DNA from: an uncultured Helicobacter sp.
GTDB lineage: Bacteria; Campylobacterota; Campylobacteria; Campylobacterales; Helicobacteraceae
Direction: 5' to 3'
DNA: 64,000 nt
Assembly (NCBI GenBank): GCA_944326445.1
Contig: CALVDZ010000006.1
Span: forward strand, 1-64,000
Below are positions 41,628-50,839 of the stretch, one piece after another. Positions within the stretch are counted from its first letter, which is position 1. Each line of letters opens with the position of its first letter. The notes below the pieces were generated by a model that saw only the letters and a program-made list of their open reading frames with translations, did no database searches and was not told the DNA's origin. The position numbers and the translations under genes are program-made.

Positions 41628-42791
41628 TCACAATGTGTGTGAGCTAATCGCTGCTTTGAGCGCGATTTCTTGCACAAAGCGGTGCGTGGGGATATGGATA
41701 TTGTGCAAAAGCAGGGCTTGACGAGCGGCTAATCCTCTGTGTGAGAAAAGCCAATTTTTGAGCAAAGTTTTGAGATTGCTTAGTAGTGAAAGCTGCTTTG
41801 AAGGCGCAAGCAGAGCGAGATAGTAATAGAATCTATAATCCTCAAAATGCTTCCTTGCGATACCCAAAATCGCTTGCTCATAGTGCTGCGCATCTAGGAG
41901 CGGTGCATTGAGTGCCTCTAGGCTGAAGCCAAGCTCCCTTTCCTCACACATTGTTACTTGACAAGATTGCGCGCCCACTGCGAGCTTGTGAAAGCACAAC
42001 CTAAAGTCCCTAAGCCCACCATTAGCAAACTCTAAAAGCACGCTAAAGCTCTCCTGCTCTCTTTTATCCGGCGTGTGGTGGGGCATACAAAAGGCAAAAT
42101 TCCCAAGGCTATAAAAAATCAAGCATTCCTTATCGCGTGTGTGGTAGCGCTCATAGCCCTGCGCCCAGTGCGGATGATGCCCCACGATAATATCCACGCC
42201 CATATCGCATAAAAATTTATAGAATCTGCGGAATTGGGGCAGGGGCAAATCGACATTTTCTAGCCCGGCATGGAGTATGGCAATGAGCACATCGACTTTG
42301 GGGCGCAGCTCCACGATATTTCGGACAAACGCCTCATCAAACAAATCCACATACCCGCTCTGCGCGCCCAAAAACGCATTTACAGAATCTAGCGCGCCAA
42401 ACTGGCTCTCACCCGCATTGACAATCCCAATGCGCGTGCCATCTATCTGTGTAAGGTAATTTGGGGGGGGGGTGAGTGCGCTATATGCGCCTATGTAGGA
42501 TTTATTGCACTTTGTGATAGCCTCCATCGTGCCCTGCAGCGCAGAAGCACCATAATCAAAGATATGGTTGTTTGCGAGGCAAAACACATCAAAACCTAGA
42601 TTGGAGAGGTTTGTGATAATCTCAGAATCTTGACACATATGCGGCCCTGCCTTGGTAATAGGCTCCCCAACTCCGCTAATGGGTGCTTCGAGATTGCAAA
42701 AGCTTAGGTTTGCGCTAATAAGCTGCGCTAGCTCCGGACACACTTCAATGCGTTTATCACTCACGACATCGCCACAGATAAAAATTCCCAT
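41628..42791 (-). CDS. CapA-family metallophosphatase-like protein with C10 tract
   Basis: 387 residues. FICGDVVSDKRIE, CNLEAPISGVGEPITKAGPHM, FCLANNHIFDYGASAL, VLIAILHAGLE, VGHHPHWAQGYERY and FYSLGNFAF are the metal-binding blocks of the CapA/PgsA poly-gamma-glutamate-type phosphoesterase fold. There is no signal peptide. Residues about 105-109 (ACC CCC CCC CCA) come from a run of ten C on the coding strand (42463-42472). In this state the frame is open; a change of one base would stop translation early. This looks like a phase-variable surface-related gene. Confidence 0.82.
   Translation of the reverse strand: MGIFICGDVVSDKRIEVCPELAQLISANLSFCNLEAPISGVGEPITKAGPHMCQDSEIITNLSNLGFDVFCLANNHIFDYGASALQGTMEAITKCNKSYIGAYSALTPPPNYLTQIDGTRIGIVNAGESQFGALDSVNAFLGAQSGYVDLFDEAFVRNIVELRPKVDVLIAILHAGLENVDLPLPQFRRFYKFLCDMGVDIIVGHHPHWAQGYERYHTRDKECLIFYSLGNFAFCMPHHTPDKREQESFSVLLEFANGGLRDFRLCFHKLAVGAQSCQVTMCEERELGFSLEALNAPLLDAQHYEQAILGIARKHFEDYRFYYYLALLAPSKQLSLLSNLKTLLKNWLFSHRGLAARQALLLHNIHIPTHRFVQEIALKAAISSHTL
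42463..42472 (+). repeat. Homopolymer G10 (C10 on coding strand) inside the CapA-like gene
   Basis: Ten consecutive G on the plus strand. Tracts of this length slip readily in Helicobacter and Campylobacter and are the usual basis of on/off switching of surface genes. Confidence 0.9.
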
Positions 42792-42840
42792 ACATATCCT
42801 TAAATTTGGTTTTGCAAAATCCTAGCAAATATATTTATTT

Positions 42841-42921
42841 AATGCAAGTTTTGCGTGGCAAAACTTGTTATCGCTCGTGGGGAGTGAATCCCCACTTCGC
42901 TCCGCTTACGCGAGCATACAT
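42841..42921 (+). repeat. Element A copy 6
   Basis: AATGCAAGTTTTGCGTGGCAAAACTTG, then TCGTGGGGAGTGAATCCCCACTTCG and CTCCGCTTACGCGAGCATACA. Best example of the three-hairpin core. It lies upstream of the CapA-like gene in a 376-bp gap that holds no gene; the rest carries the infB terminator. Confidence 0.85.
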
Positions 42922-43129
42922 AGAATCCAAATGCGAGATTGTGTAATTGTTTAGATTCTAAAATCGCATTATGATAAGACAATCTTACAAAGGCGCGTAA
43001 TTTTTCTAAAAAATTAAAACGGCGCAGACAGAAAACCTTGAGATATTTGCGCCTTTTGGGCTTTGGGGCTAGGGCAAATTCCTGCACAAAGAGATTGTAG
43101 GACAAAATCCACACATAACCAAATCTATG

Positions 43130-43152
43130 GAAAGAAAGAGGCCAAAGCCTCT
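43130..43152 (-). terminator. Rho-independent terminator of infB
   Basis: AGAGGCTTTGGCCTCT (palindrome at 43137-43152) followed on the minus strand by TTCTTTCC, 16 bp after the infB stop codon. Confidence 0.75.
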
Positions 43153-43167
43153 CTTGCTATGGCTTTA

Positions 43168-45717
43168 TCAAATTTGTGCATGGAGTTTAACCTCCCTAAA
43201 TGTCTCAAACACATCGCCCACACGCACATCGTTGTAGCCCTCAAGCATTATGCCACACTCATAGCCCTTGCCCACTTCTTTCACATCGTCTTTGAAGCGC
43301 TTGAGCGAGGCGATTTGTCCGGTATGCACCACCACACCATCGCGTATGAGGCGCACCTTGATACCGCGCGTGATAGTGCCATCTACCACCATACAGCCCG
43401 CGACTACGCCGACTTTGGGGATCGTGAATGTCTCGCGCACTTGGGCTTGTCCGGTATCCTCCTCTTGTATTACCGGATTCATCATTCCAGATATGAGTCC
43501 TTTAATCTCATCAAGCAGGGCATAAATCACAGAATAAGTCTTAATCTCTACGCTTAGTTCTTTTGCCTTGGCTTTGACATTGCCTGTGGGACGGACATTA
43601 AAGCCAAGTATGAAGCTATTTTCGCTCGCACTTGCTAGCGAGACATCGCCCTCGGTGATCCCTCCCACGCTCGCACTAACGATATTCACACGCACCTCAT
43701 CATTGCTAAGCCCCTCCAAGCTCGCCCTGATAGCCTCGAGGCTGCCCTGCGTATCGGCTTTGACAATCACGGGCAGCACGGCGAGATTGCCCTGTGCCAC
43801 CATATCGCCCAACTCCTCAAAGGTAACCTTGGTGCTCTTGCTAAGCTCTTTTTGGCGCAGATACAAGGCGCGCTTTTGGGCATATTCGCGTGCTTGCGCC
43901 TCGCTATCTAGTGCCACAAGCGTGCTTCCCGCCTCTGGCACTTCCGATAAGCCCACGATTTGCGCGACACTTGAAGGCGTGAGGGATTTTACCGCGCGCC
44001 CTAGATCGTCATTCATAGCGCGTATGCGTCCAAAAGCCGTCCCCGCCACGACAGAATCTCCCACTTGCAAAGTCCCGCTCTGCACGATGATAGTCGCCAC
44101 TGGTCCGCGCCCTTTTTCCAAACTCCCCTCTAGCACCACCGCCTTTGCCTTGCCCTCACTTGCGGCTTTGAGCTCTAGGAGCTGGGCTTGTATGAGGATC
44201 GTCTCTAGCAGCGTATCCACGCCTAAGCCCGTTTTAGCTGAAATGGGGATAAACTCATACTCCCCGCCCCAATCATTTGGGGTAAATCCTAGCTCGGCGC
44301 ATTCGGCTTTGAGCTTGTCGGGATTGGTGTTTTCTTTGTCCATTTTATTCATCGCGATGATGATTTGCACGCCCGCTGCCTTGGCGTGATTGAGTGCCTC
44401 TATCGTCTGGGGCTTGACACCATCATCTGCGGCTATCACGATGATAGCGATATCGGTTACCTGCGCGCCACGACTGCGCATACTGCTAAACGCCTCGTGC
44501 CCGGGCGTATCGATAAAGCTGATGATCTTATCGTCCTTTTGCACCATATACGCGCCGATATGCTGCGTGATACCGCCCGCCTCTTTGTGCGCTATGCGAG
44601 AATTGCGGATATAATCGAGCAAAGAGGTTTTGCCGTGATCGACATGCCCCATAATCGTAACCACTGGCGGACGCTCTTTGAGCGAGCTTGTGTTTTCCTC
44701 ATACGCGACTTCAAGGCTGCTTTTTTCATCAATGATAGAAACCTCTATCTTAAATTCCTCCGCCAAAATCTCAATAGAATCTTTGTCCAAAAAGTCGTTT
44801 TTCGTCGCCATCACTCCCAGATCAAAGAGCGTCTTTATCACATCTTTTAGCTCCCTGCCAGAGAGCTCGGCAAACTCATACACGCGCACTTCCTCGGGGA
44901 TTGAGATGACACTTTTTAGCTCTTTTGGTGGCTCTTTTTGTTGGTATTTTTTGTTTTTTCTACTGCCACGGCGGATAGAGCCCTCATTCATCCACGGGCT
45001 TTTTTTATGCACCTGCACGCGCTCGGTAATGGCTTGCTTTAGGCGGTTTTCCTCCTCCTCATCGCGCACTTCGCGCTCATTGAGATCAAAGAGCATAATC
45101 TCATCTTGCTCATCATCATAATCCCGCTCAAAAGTAATCTCCCTATCTTCTAAAATATCGATTTTGTGCTCGCCGCTATGCTTGTGCGCAGGGCGGGCTT
45201 TGGACGATTTTTTGGGCTTGGCTTTGTATCCCTCATTTTGGGTTTGGGCTAAAAGCTCCTTGTAGCTAAGCGATAAGGGCTGCTTGCTGGGCTCGGGCTT
45301 TGGCTGCTCGTTTTTGCGCACGATGCGAAGTCCCTTTTTGGGCGGTTCTTTGCTGGATTCTGTGAGAGGCTCAGAATCTAGCTCTTTTTTGGGCTCTAGC
45401 GGCTCTGCCTTGGGGGGCTGCTGTGGCTCTTTGGAATGTTGTGTATCTTGCGCTTCTTGTGTGGGTTTAGGATCTTTGGTAGCTTTTGGCTTGGTGGTTT
45501 TTTTGGTAGAGGATTTTTCTTTGGCGGGGGCTTTGGGCTTGGGTGGATTGGGATTAATCCCTGTGGATAAAAACTCATAGAGTGCGCCCGCCTCCTCCTC
45601 TGTGATACTCGAAGAAGTCGTCTTGACATTTAAGCCCATCTCTAGGGCTTTTTCAAACACCTCCTTGGTGCTTTTGGCACATTCCTCCGCCACTTTGGTT
45701 AGTCTCACTTTTGCCAT
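43168..45717 (-). CDS. infB: Translation initiation factor IF-2
   Basis: 849 residues from MAKVRLTKVAEE at 45717; the ATG at 45726 sits only 1 bp from AAAGGAG and is less likely. A short IF2N-like domain, a long Lys/Pro/Glu-rich linker (about 70-260), then the GTPase: MGHVDHGKTSLLDYI (G1), DTPGHEAFSSM (G3), NKMDKENT (G4), followed by domains II-IV. It brings initiator tRNA to the 30S subunit. In many genomes rbfA and rimP follow; here a terminator lies directly after the stop. Confidence 0.97.
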   Translation of the reverse strand: MAKVRLTKVAEECAKSTKEVFEKALEMGLNVKTTSSSITEEEAGALYEFLSTGINPNPPKPKAPAKEKSSTKKTTKPKATKDPKPTQEAQDTQHSKEPQQPPKAEPLEPKKELDSEPLTESSKEPPKKGLRIVRKNEQPKPEPSKQPLSLSYKELLAQTQNEGYKAKPKKSSKARPAHKHSGEHKIDILEDREITFERDYDDEQDEIMLFDLNEREVRDEEEENRLKQAITERVQVHKKSPWMNEGSIRRGSRKNKKYQQKEPPKELKSVISIPEEVRVYEFAELSGRELKDVIKTLFDLGVMATKNDFLDKDSIEILAEEFKIEVSIIDEKSSLEVAYEENTSSLKERPPVVTIMGHVDHGKTSLLDYIRNSRIAHKEAGGITQHIGAYMVQKDDKIISFIDTPGHEAFSSMRSRGAQVTDIAIIVIAADDGVKPQTIEALNHAKAAGVQIIIAMNKMDKENTNPDKLKAECAELGFTPNDWGGEYEFIPISAKTGLGVDTLLETILIQAQLLELKAASEGKAKAVVLEGSLEKGRGPVATIIVQSGTLQVGDSVVAGTAFGRIRAMNDDLGRAVKSLTPSSVAQIVGLSEVPEAGSTLVALDSEAQAREYAQKRALYLRQKELSKSTKVTFEELGDMVAQGNLAVLPVIVKADTQGSLEAIRASLEGLSNDEVRVNIVSASVGGITEGDVSLASASENSFILGFNVRPTGNVKAKAKELSVEIKTYSVIYALLDEIKGLISGMMNPVIQEEDTGQAQVRETFTIPKVGVVAGCMVVDGTITRGIKVRLIRDGVVVHTGQIASLKRFKDDVKEVGKGYECGIMLEGYNDVRVGDVFETFREVKLHAQI

Positions 45718-45722
45718 ACTTG

Positions 45723-45947
45723 TCATACTCCTTTAGATTCTGTGTTTTGCTGTATTTTGTAGCGTTTCATCACGCCGCGCATCGCCTTTGGATCCTCATA
45801 GCAACGCGCACAGAGATAAAAGCTCCTGCCCACACCGCTAAATACACACAAGGCATTTTGCACAACTTGCAATCTCTTCAATTCACTCTGCAAAAGCCTC
45901 GCCCTACAAGCCAGGCACATTCTCGTCTGTTTGGGGTTTCTCATCAT
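45723..45947 (-). CDS. ylxR: YlxR-family (DUF448) RNA-binding protein
   Basis: 74 residues. KQTRMCLACRARLLQSEL at the N-terminus and GRSFYLCARCYEDPKAM are the two conserved blocks of the YlxR family, with paired cysteines (CLAC, CARC). Usually it sits between nusA and infB; here it is between thrB and infB, as in H. pylori (HP1049). Its stop overlaps an ATG of infB (ATGA), so the two are translationally linked. Confidence 0.88.
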   Translation of the reverse strand: MMRNPKQTRMCLACRARLLQSELKRLQVVQNALCVFSGVGRSFYLCARCYEDPKAMRGVMKRYKIQQNTESKGV

Positions 45948-45963
45948 TATACCAACATTCTAA

Positions 45964-46872
45964 TTAAAATTCTCTAACGCCCAGATTGTCAAACCCTAGC
46001 GTGAGTATGCGGCATTTTGGGAAATTTTGCTCCAGAGTGCGCGCGAGATTGTGCGCATCGTCCTTGTAGCAGATATTAAGGAATGATGAGCCACTCCCGC
46101 TAAGCGTGCTTAATAGTGCGCCATTCTCTAACGCGGTGCGCTGCAGTGCAAAGAGCATAGGCAAGGCTTTCATACGCGTGTTTTGGTGGATTCTATCGCG
46201 GCTTGCTAGGCGCAGCTTTTCCCAATCGCCCTGCAAAAATGCCGCGCTCAAAAGTGAGGAATGCGAGAGGTTAAACACACAATCCTTGAGTTTATAGAGC
46301 TTTGGCAGACTCCGTCGCGAGTGCTTAGTCGAGATGCTCTGTGTAGGGATCGCCACCACCGCACGCAGAGAATCTGGAATATCAGCACGGATATGCACGA
46401 CATTTTGGGTTTGAATCTTGCTGCCATAGTGCTCCAAAATCGCGACATTAAAGCCACCAAAAGTCGCGGGAGTGATATTATCTGGGTGGTTTTCGTATTC
46501 TATGGCGAGATTTAGAATCTTTTGCTTATCGATTGGCTCGCCCATATATTTGAGTGCTGCATAAATCGCGCTCACAATCACCGCCGAGCTCGAGCCAAGC
46601 CCGCGTGAAACGGGGATAGTGTTTTCAAACAAAAACTTGCAACGCGCCTGCCTGTCATAACGCTCTAGAATCTGTGAAAAGATTTTGACAAAGACATTAT
46701 CGACTTTGAGTTTTAGGTATTGCTCGCCCTCGCCTATGATTTGCACGCTTGTGATATTGGCGGGGGTGATTTGGATTTTGTTATACAAGCCTAGGGCTAG
46801 TCCTAGGCAATCAAAACCCGGACCGAGATTTGCGCTTGTGGCGGGGACGATGAGATTTAATCTAGATTGCAT
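45964..46872 (-). CDS. thrB: Homoserine kinase
   Basis: 302 residues of the GHMP kinase family: VPATSANLGPGFDCLGLALGLYN at the N-terminus, the phosphate loop PVSRGLGSSSAVIVSAIYAA (about 90-109), and the C-terminal ALLSTLSGSGSSFLNICY. It phosphorylates homoserine on the way to threonine. ylxR follows 16 bp later. Confidence 0.96.
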   Translation of the reverse strand: MQSRLNLIVPATSANLGPGFDCLGLALGLYNKIQITPANITSVQIIGEGEQYLKLKVDNVFVKIFSQILERYDRQARCKFLFENTIPVSRGLGSSSAVIVSAIYAALKYMGEPIDKQKILNLAIEYENHPDNITPATFGGFNVAILEHYGSKIQTQNVVHIRADIPDSLRAVVAIPTQSISTKHSRRSLPKLYKLKDCVFNLSHSSLLSAAFLQGDWEKLRLASRDRIHQNTRMKALPMLFALQRTALENGALLSTLSGSGSSFLNICYKDDAHNLARTLEQNFPKCRILTLGFDNLGVREF

Positions 46873-46881
46873 ACGCTCTCC

Positions 46882-47367
46882 TCATACCGCTGGCAGGACA
46901 TACAGCGGGGTATTCTCACGCCCAAATTCTTGGGGATAGAGAATCTGTGGCAGCACAAACTCCCCTGCTTGCTGGCTAGATTCTAAAACAATCTCGCCAT
47001 CGCGTAAGAGAAAATATTTATCAGCAAAGGCGTGGATAGGCTGATTGTCATTAAAGGCAAAGCTTGGGAGGCTAAAGAGCTCATAGCCCCGAGTCTGGGC
47101 AAGCGTGTGGAGGTAGATATGCGTGGCTTTGAGCGCGCTAAATCGCCCCGGACCACGCGCGTAGTAGATACGCCCCAAGCTCACGCCCTCGCTTAAAAGC
47201 GTGCTAAAAAGCTCATTGAGCGCGTGCGTGGTGTGCCCATAGAATCTATACATTTTGTGCAGTCTCATACCGCTCCCCTTGCCCTCCTCTGTGCGTGGCT
47301 GCGCATACAATCCCGCTATAAGCGGCTCATTGACACTAATCAGCCCCAAATGATACATCGCCATCAT
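46882..47367 (-). CDS. tsaB: TsaB-like tRNA t6A biosynthesis protein
   Basis: 161 residues, shorter than typical TsaB (220 or more). HALNELFSTLLSEGVSLGRIYYARGPGRFSALKATHIYL contains the family motif (GPGSFTGLR in most homologues), here GPGRFSALK. TsaB, with TsaD and TsaE, makes threonylcarbamoyladenosine at A37 of ANN-decoding tRNAs. It lies between thrB (9 bp downstream) and a MotE-like gene, the order in H. pylori (HP1050-HP1051). Divergence makes the symbol somewhat uncertain. Confidence 0.75.
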   Translation of the reverse strand: MMAMYHLGLISVNEPLIAGLYAQPRTEEGKGSGMRLHKMYRFYGHTTHALNELFSTLLSEGVSLGRIYYARGPGRFSALKATHIYLHTLAQTRGYELFSLPSFAFNDNQPIHAFADKYFLLRDGEIVLESSQQAGEFVLPQILYPQEFGRENTPLYVLPAV

Positions 47368-47382
47368 CGCACTCCGACTTGT

Positions 47383-48177
47383 CTAGTTGTTTTCATCTTG
47401 TGGTGGTTGTGAATCTGGCTCTAGGGGAGATTCTAGAGTGGGTTGGGTGGATTGGGCAGATTCTAAAGACTGCGCGGGGGCTTGCACGGATTGCGCCTCT
47501 AGAGAATCTACAAACTCACTTTTAGGAGGTTGTGGGGCTGGCGGGAGATTGGAGGCTTGCTCGCCATGTGGCTGGCGCATTTTTTGCGTTATCATCGCGG
47601 CTTTTTGCGCGTCCATCTTGGCGAGGATTTTACTCACATCCTTGGGATTCATACTCGAGAGGATTGCCACGACTTCTTGCTCTGGCATTTGCTCAAATAT
47701 CGCCGCGGACTTGCCCTCTTTCATCTGCTGATAGCTCTGCGTGATTTTGTCATCGCTGCCCTTTTGCATTTTGCGCAAAATCTCTTCGTTTTTAGCAAGG
47801 AGATCTTGGATATACTCCTCGCGCGCTTTCATATCGAGCTCGGCTTGCTCTTGGAGCTTTTGAAACTCCGCCTTTGCCTGCTCTTTTGCCTTCTGAAACT
47901 CTAGGATTTTTTCATTGATTTGGGATTCTTGCTCGCTTAATTTACGGCTTTTTTCCTCCAAAATCACTTGCGTGGCGTTTTGGAGCACTTGGAGGGCTTG
48001 CTGACGCTCGTCTATGGCTTGGAGCTCTTGGCGGATCTCATCTTTGCGCTGATCAAAGATGATATTGCAATCAAGCAGCTGCGTGCCCTGTGTGCTAGGC
48101 GACGAGCCACTTTGAAGCGGGGCTGATAGCAGCAGCCCACAAAACGCGCACAGCGCGCCAACCCATACCGCTCTCAT
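47383..48177 (-). CDS. MotE-like periplasmic coiled-coil flagellar protein (HP0257-type)
   Basis: 264 residues. A signal peptide or anchor (MRAVWVGALCAFCGLLLSA) is followed by a long coiled coil (about 40-150, QQALQVLQNATQVILEEKS...) and an MgtE-N-like helical domain (about 155-205, AAIFEQMPEQEVVAILSSMNPKDVSKIL), the plan of MotE and FliG-related proteins. The tail is Pro/Gln/Ser-rich. Probably a motor chaperone or stator-linked protein. It overlaps fliJ by 4 bp. Confidence 0.75.
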   Translation of the reverse strand: MRAVWVGALCAFCGLLLSAPLQSGSSPSTQGTQLLDCNIIFDQRKDEIRQELQAIDERQQALQVLQNATQVILEEKSRKLSEQESQINEKILEFQKAKEQAKAEFQKLQEQAELDMKAREEYIQDLLAKNEEILRKMQKGSDDKITQSYQQMKEGKSAAIFEQMPEQEVVAILSSMNPKDVSKILAKMDAQKAAMITQKMRQPHGEQASNLPPAPQPPKSEFVDSLEAQSVQAPAQSLESAQSTQPTLESPLEPDSQPPQDENN

Positions 48178-48593
48178 ACCGCCCCCCTGCGATGGAGTAG
48201 GATAGAGATCTCATCGAGCTCCTTATCGTGCGCGATTTTTAGGGCTTTGAGCTTAGATTCTCGCTCCTTGGTATCAAGGTATTTGATTTTTTCGTATTCG
48301 ATATGGAGGGCTTTGTATTCCTCACGCAAGGTTTTGGCTTGGGCTTTGAGATGGGAGAGCTCGCTATGGAGCGTGTCGATATGCCCCAAAAGATTGTCTC
48401 TAGTCTGCATAAGTGCGTGATACACGCCAAAATCCCCGCTTGTAGGGAAACGCACCTGCCCCACATCACGCATAAACGCATCAATCTCGGCTTGCTTTTG
48501 TGCTACGAGGAGATTGTGCTGCATCATCTTGCGCTCACAGCTTTGGAGTGCTTTGTGGCGCAGGCTAAGGATCGCGCTAAATTTTGTCTTCAA
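48174..48593 (-). CDS. fliJ: Flagellar export protein FliJ
   Basis: 139 residues, almost entirely one long antiparallel coiled coil (SAILSLRHKALQSCERKMMQHN...; THEYEKIKYLDTKERESKL), the size and form of FliJ, which links the export ATPase FliI to FlhA and escorts chaperones. The order purA-fliJ-motE-like is the same as HP0255-HP0257 of H. pylori. Sequence identity among FliJ proteins is low, so context weighs heavily. Confidence 0.78.
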   Translation of the reverse strand: MKTKFSAILSLRHKALQSCERKMMQHNLLVAQKQAEIDAFMRDVGQVRFPTSGDFGVYHALMQTRDNLLGHIDTLHSELSHLKAQAKTLREEYKALHIEYEKIKYLDTKERESKLKALKIAHDKELDEISILLHRRGAV

Positions 48594-48602
48594 AGCCTCT
48601 CC

Positions 48603-49847
48603 TTAGCGCGTGATCACATCTTCTCTATCGGGGCTTGTGGAGAGTAGGGAGATCTTTACTCCCACAAACTGCTCCAAAAACTCGATATAGGCTTTTGCGC
48701 TTGACGGGAGAGCGGACTCATCGCGTATGCCCGCCACACTATCCCAGCCAGCAAACTCAGTGTAGATGGGCTTGACATTTTCGTAATCTGTGGGGATATA
48801 GGCGATTTGCTCTCCGTTATACTCATACGCGGTGCAGACTTTGATACGCCCCAATCCATCGAGCACATCCATTTTCATAATCGCCAAGCTCGTGCAGCCA
48901 TTGATACGGCACGCGTATTTGACTGCTACCGCGTCAAACCACCCGCACCGCCGAGCTCGCCCCGTAGTCGTGCCAAACTCCGCGCCTCTTTGGCGGATAT
49001 ACTCGCCACTTTGCCCAAAATCCTCGGTGGGAAACACGCCATTGCCCACTCTTGTGCAATACGCCTTGGCTATCCCTATCACTTGTTCCATATCGCGTGG
49101 GGCTAGCCCCGTGCCGCTACACGCGCCTGAAGCCGTGGTGTTAGAGCTTGTCACAAAGGGATAGGTGCCGTGATCGATATCTAGCATACTTCCCTGCGCG
49201 CCCTCACACAGAATCTTCTTACCGCCCTCCTGTGCTCGCCACAAAAGCTGCGTGGTATCACACACAAAGGGCAGCAGCACTTTCGCGCTAGATTCTAACC
49301 CGCTCATTACAGAATCTAAGCTCGGCAACACAAAGTTGTATTTATCCTGCAAAACCTGCATTTCTTTTAGGGCATTGGCGATTTTTTGCTCCAAAGCCCC
49401 AAAATCCCGCAAATCCACCATACGAATCCCACTGCGCGCGATTTTGTCCGTATAAGCTGGTCCGATACCCTTACCTGTGGTGCCAATAGCTCTGTCTTTT
49501 TTGTGCGCTTCCTTTGCTTTATCAAGCAGGCTATGATAGGGCAAAATGATATGTGCCTTGTCGCTGATAAAAAGTCGCCCTTGGAGGTTTTCAAATGGTT
49601 CTAGCTCTTTTAAAAGCGCGCTAGGATCGATAACTACGCCATTGCCGATAACATTTTTGCAATGCGGATACAAAATCCCCGATGGGATAAGGTGCAGGGC
49701 GATTTTTTGTCCATTTACCACAATCGTATGCCCAGCGTTATGCCCTCCTTGGTAGCGCACGACATACTCATAATCCTTAGCAAGGGCATCGACGATTTTG
49801 CCCTTGCCCTCATCACCCCACTGAATCCCAACGACTAAATCTGCCAT
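48603..49847 (-). CDS. purA: Adenylosuccinate synthetase
   Basis: 414 residues. VVGIQWGDEGKGKIVD (about 4-19, with catalytic Asp), GGHNAGHTIVV (catalytic His), DRAIGTTGKGIGPAY and SNTTASGACSGTGLAPRDM are diagnostic. It joins IMP and aspartate, using GTP, in AMP synthesis. fliJ begins 9 bp downstream. The upstream neighbour is a HisZ-like gene. Confidence 0.97.
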   Translation of the reverse strand: MADLVVGIQWGDEGKGKIVDALAKDYEYVVRYQGGHNAGHTIVVNGQKIALHLIPSGILYPHCKNVIGNGVVIDPSALLKELEPFENLQGRLFISDKAHIILPYHSLLDKAKEAHKKDRAIGTTGKGIGPAYTDKIARSGIRMVDLRDFGALEQKIANALKEMQVLQDKYNFVLPSLDSVMSGLESSAKVLLPFVCDTTQLLWRAQEGGKKILCEGAQGSMLDIDHGTYPFVTSSNTTASGACSGTGLAPRDMEQVIGIAKAYCTRVGNGVFPTEDFGQSGEYIRQRGAEFGTTTGRARRCGWFDAVAVKYACRINGCTSLAIMKMDVLDGLGRIKVCTAYEYNGEQIAYIPTDYENVKPIYTEFAGWDSVAGIRDESALPSSAKAYIEFLEQFVGVKISLLSTSPDREDVITR

Positions 49848-49875
49848 TGCTCACGCTCCCTTATGTTTGTAATGA

Positions 49876-50718
49876 TTATCTAAGCAAAATATCTACGATA
49901 TTGTCCGTATAGATGGCAAAGCCACACGAGGGCGTTTGGGAAATCGTGTATTTGCCTCCGATAACAAGGATTGTATTGCCACAAATCATACGATAAAACA
50001 AATCCTCATAATACTGCCCCGGCGCGTAAAAAAGCGGAGAAAAAATACTCTCTTTATACTCACAAAAACTCGCGCACTCTAGCATTGCCTCTAGCTCTGT
50101 GGTAAGGAAGCGTGGCATATTTTTGATACATCGCTCCAAATCCTGCCGCGTATTCACCTCAATGAGCTCTTTTAAAAAACGCTCTTTGTTCGCGATAGAT
50201 TCCATATCGGGATTGTTAAATGCTTGGATATCAATACTTAGGTGTTTGGCGCACAAAAGGGGGATTTTTTGGTTACAAATCTGCAAAATGGGGGACAACC
50301 CAAGCTCGCCCATAATCATCGCTGAAAGCCCCATAACCGGCGTGAGCGAGACGCTATCGAGAAATTCCGCGCCGATTTGGTGCAGCTCGGTGGTGGGATA
50401 GTCATACACAGGCTGGATATAAAACCACTTCTTATGGCTCGTGCTGCGCGCGATTCGCTTGGTAATGATACGCATCACATCAATCGTGCTATCATAGCGT
50501 AGCACAATCTGATGGTTGTCCTCGCCGCTAAAGCAAATCATATCGCGGTTAGAAAAGTCATCTTGGTGGCTTAGGAAGCTAAAAATAGGCGTGGCAATCT
50601 CCTTATAGTCGTTCTCATAGAGAATCTTTATAGCCTTAGATTCTATATCGCGCTTTAGTCTCGCGGATTTGCCAAAGTAGAGTTTGCTCCCTTGGGGCAG
50701 TTCGTGATCTAAAATCAA
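49876..50718 (-). CDS. HisZ-like ATP phosphoribosyltransferase regulatory subunit
   Basis: 280 residues from a TTG at 50718, preceded by AAAGGATTAGGA; the frame stays open 14 codons further but without a ribosome-binding site. It resembles class II histidyl-tRNA synthetase catalytic cores: motif 2-like FSGEDNHQIVLRYDSTIDVMRI and WFYIQPVYDY, with HQIGAEFL. The tRNA-binding C-terminal domain is absent. HisZ partners a short HisG in histidine synthesis. It lies upstream of purA in several Campylobacterota. Confidence 0.8.
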   Translation of the reverse strand: MILDHELPQGSKLYFGKSARLKRDIESKAIKILYENDYKEIATPIFSFLSHQDDFSNRDMICFSGEDNHQIVLRYDSTIDVMRIITKRIARSTSHKKWFYIQPVYDYPTTELHQIGAEFLDSVSLTPVMGLSAMIMGELGLSPILQICNQKIPLLCAKHLSIDIQAFNNPDMESIANKERFLKELIEVNTRQDLERCIKNMPRFLTTELEAMLECASFCEYKESIFSPLFYAPGQYYEDLFYRMICGNTILVIGGKYTISQTPSCGFAIYTDNIVDILLR

Positions 50719-50839
50719 TCCTAATCCTTTCTCACAATAAAAGGCGCGATTATAGCACACGCACCCTTTAAATATTCCTTGATAATTTACCTTAACGCTC
50801 TACAATGCCAAGCCTCAAATCCCAAGTAGTAAAAGGAAT

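Noticed and set aside
43568..44389. Antisense frame of 273 codons opposite infB
   Set aside because: Shadow of infB; Ser/Ala/Leu-rich with no recognisable domain.
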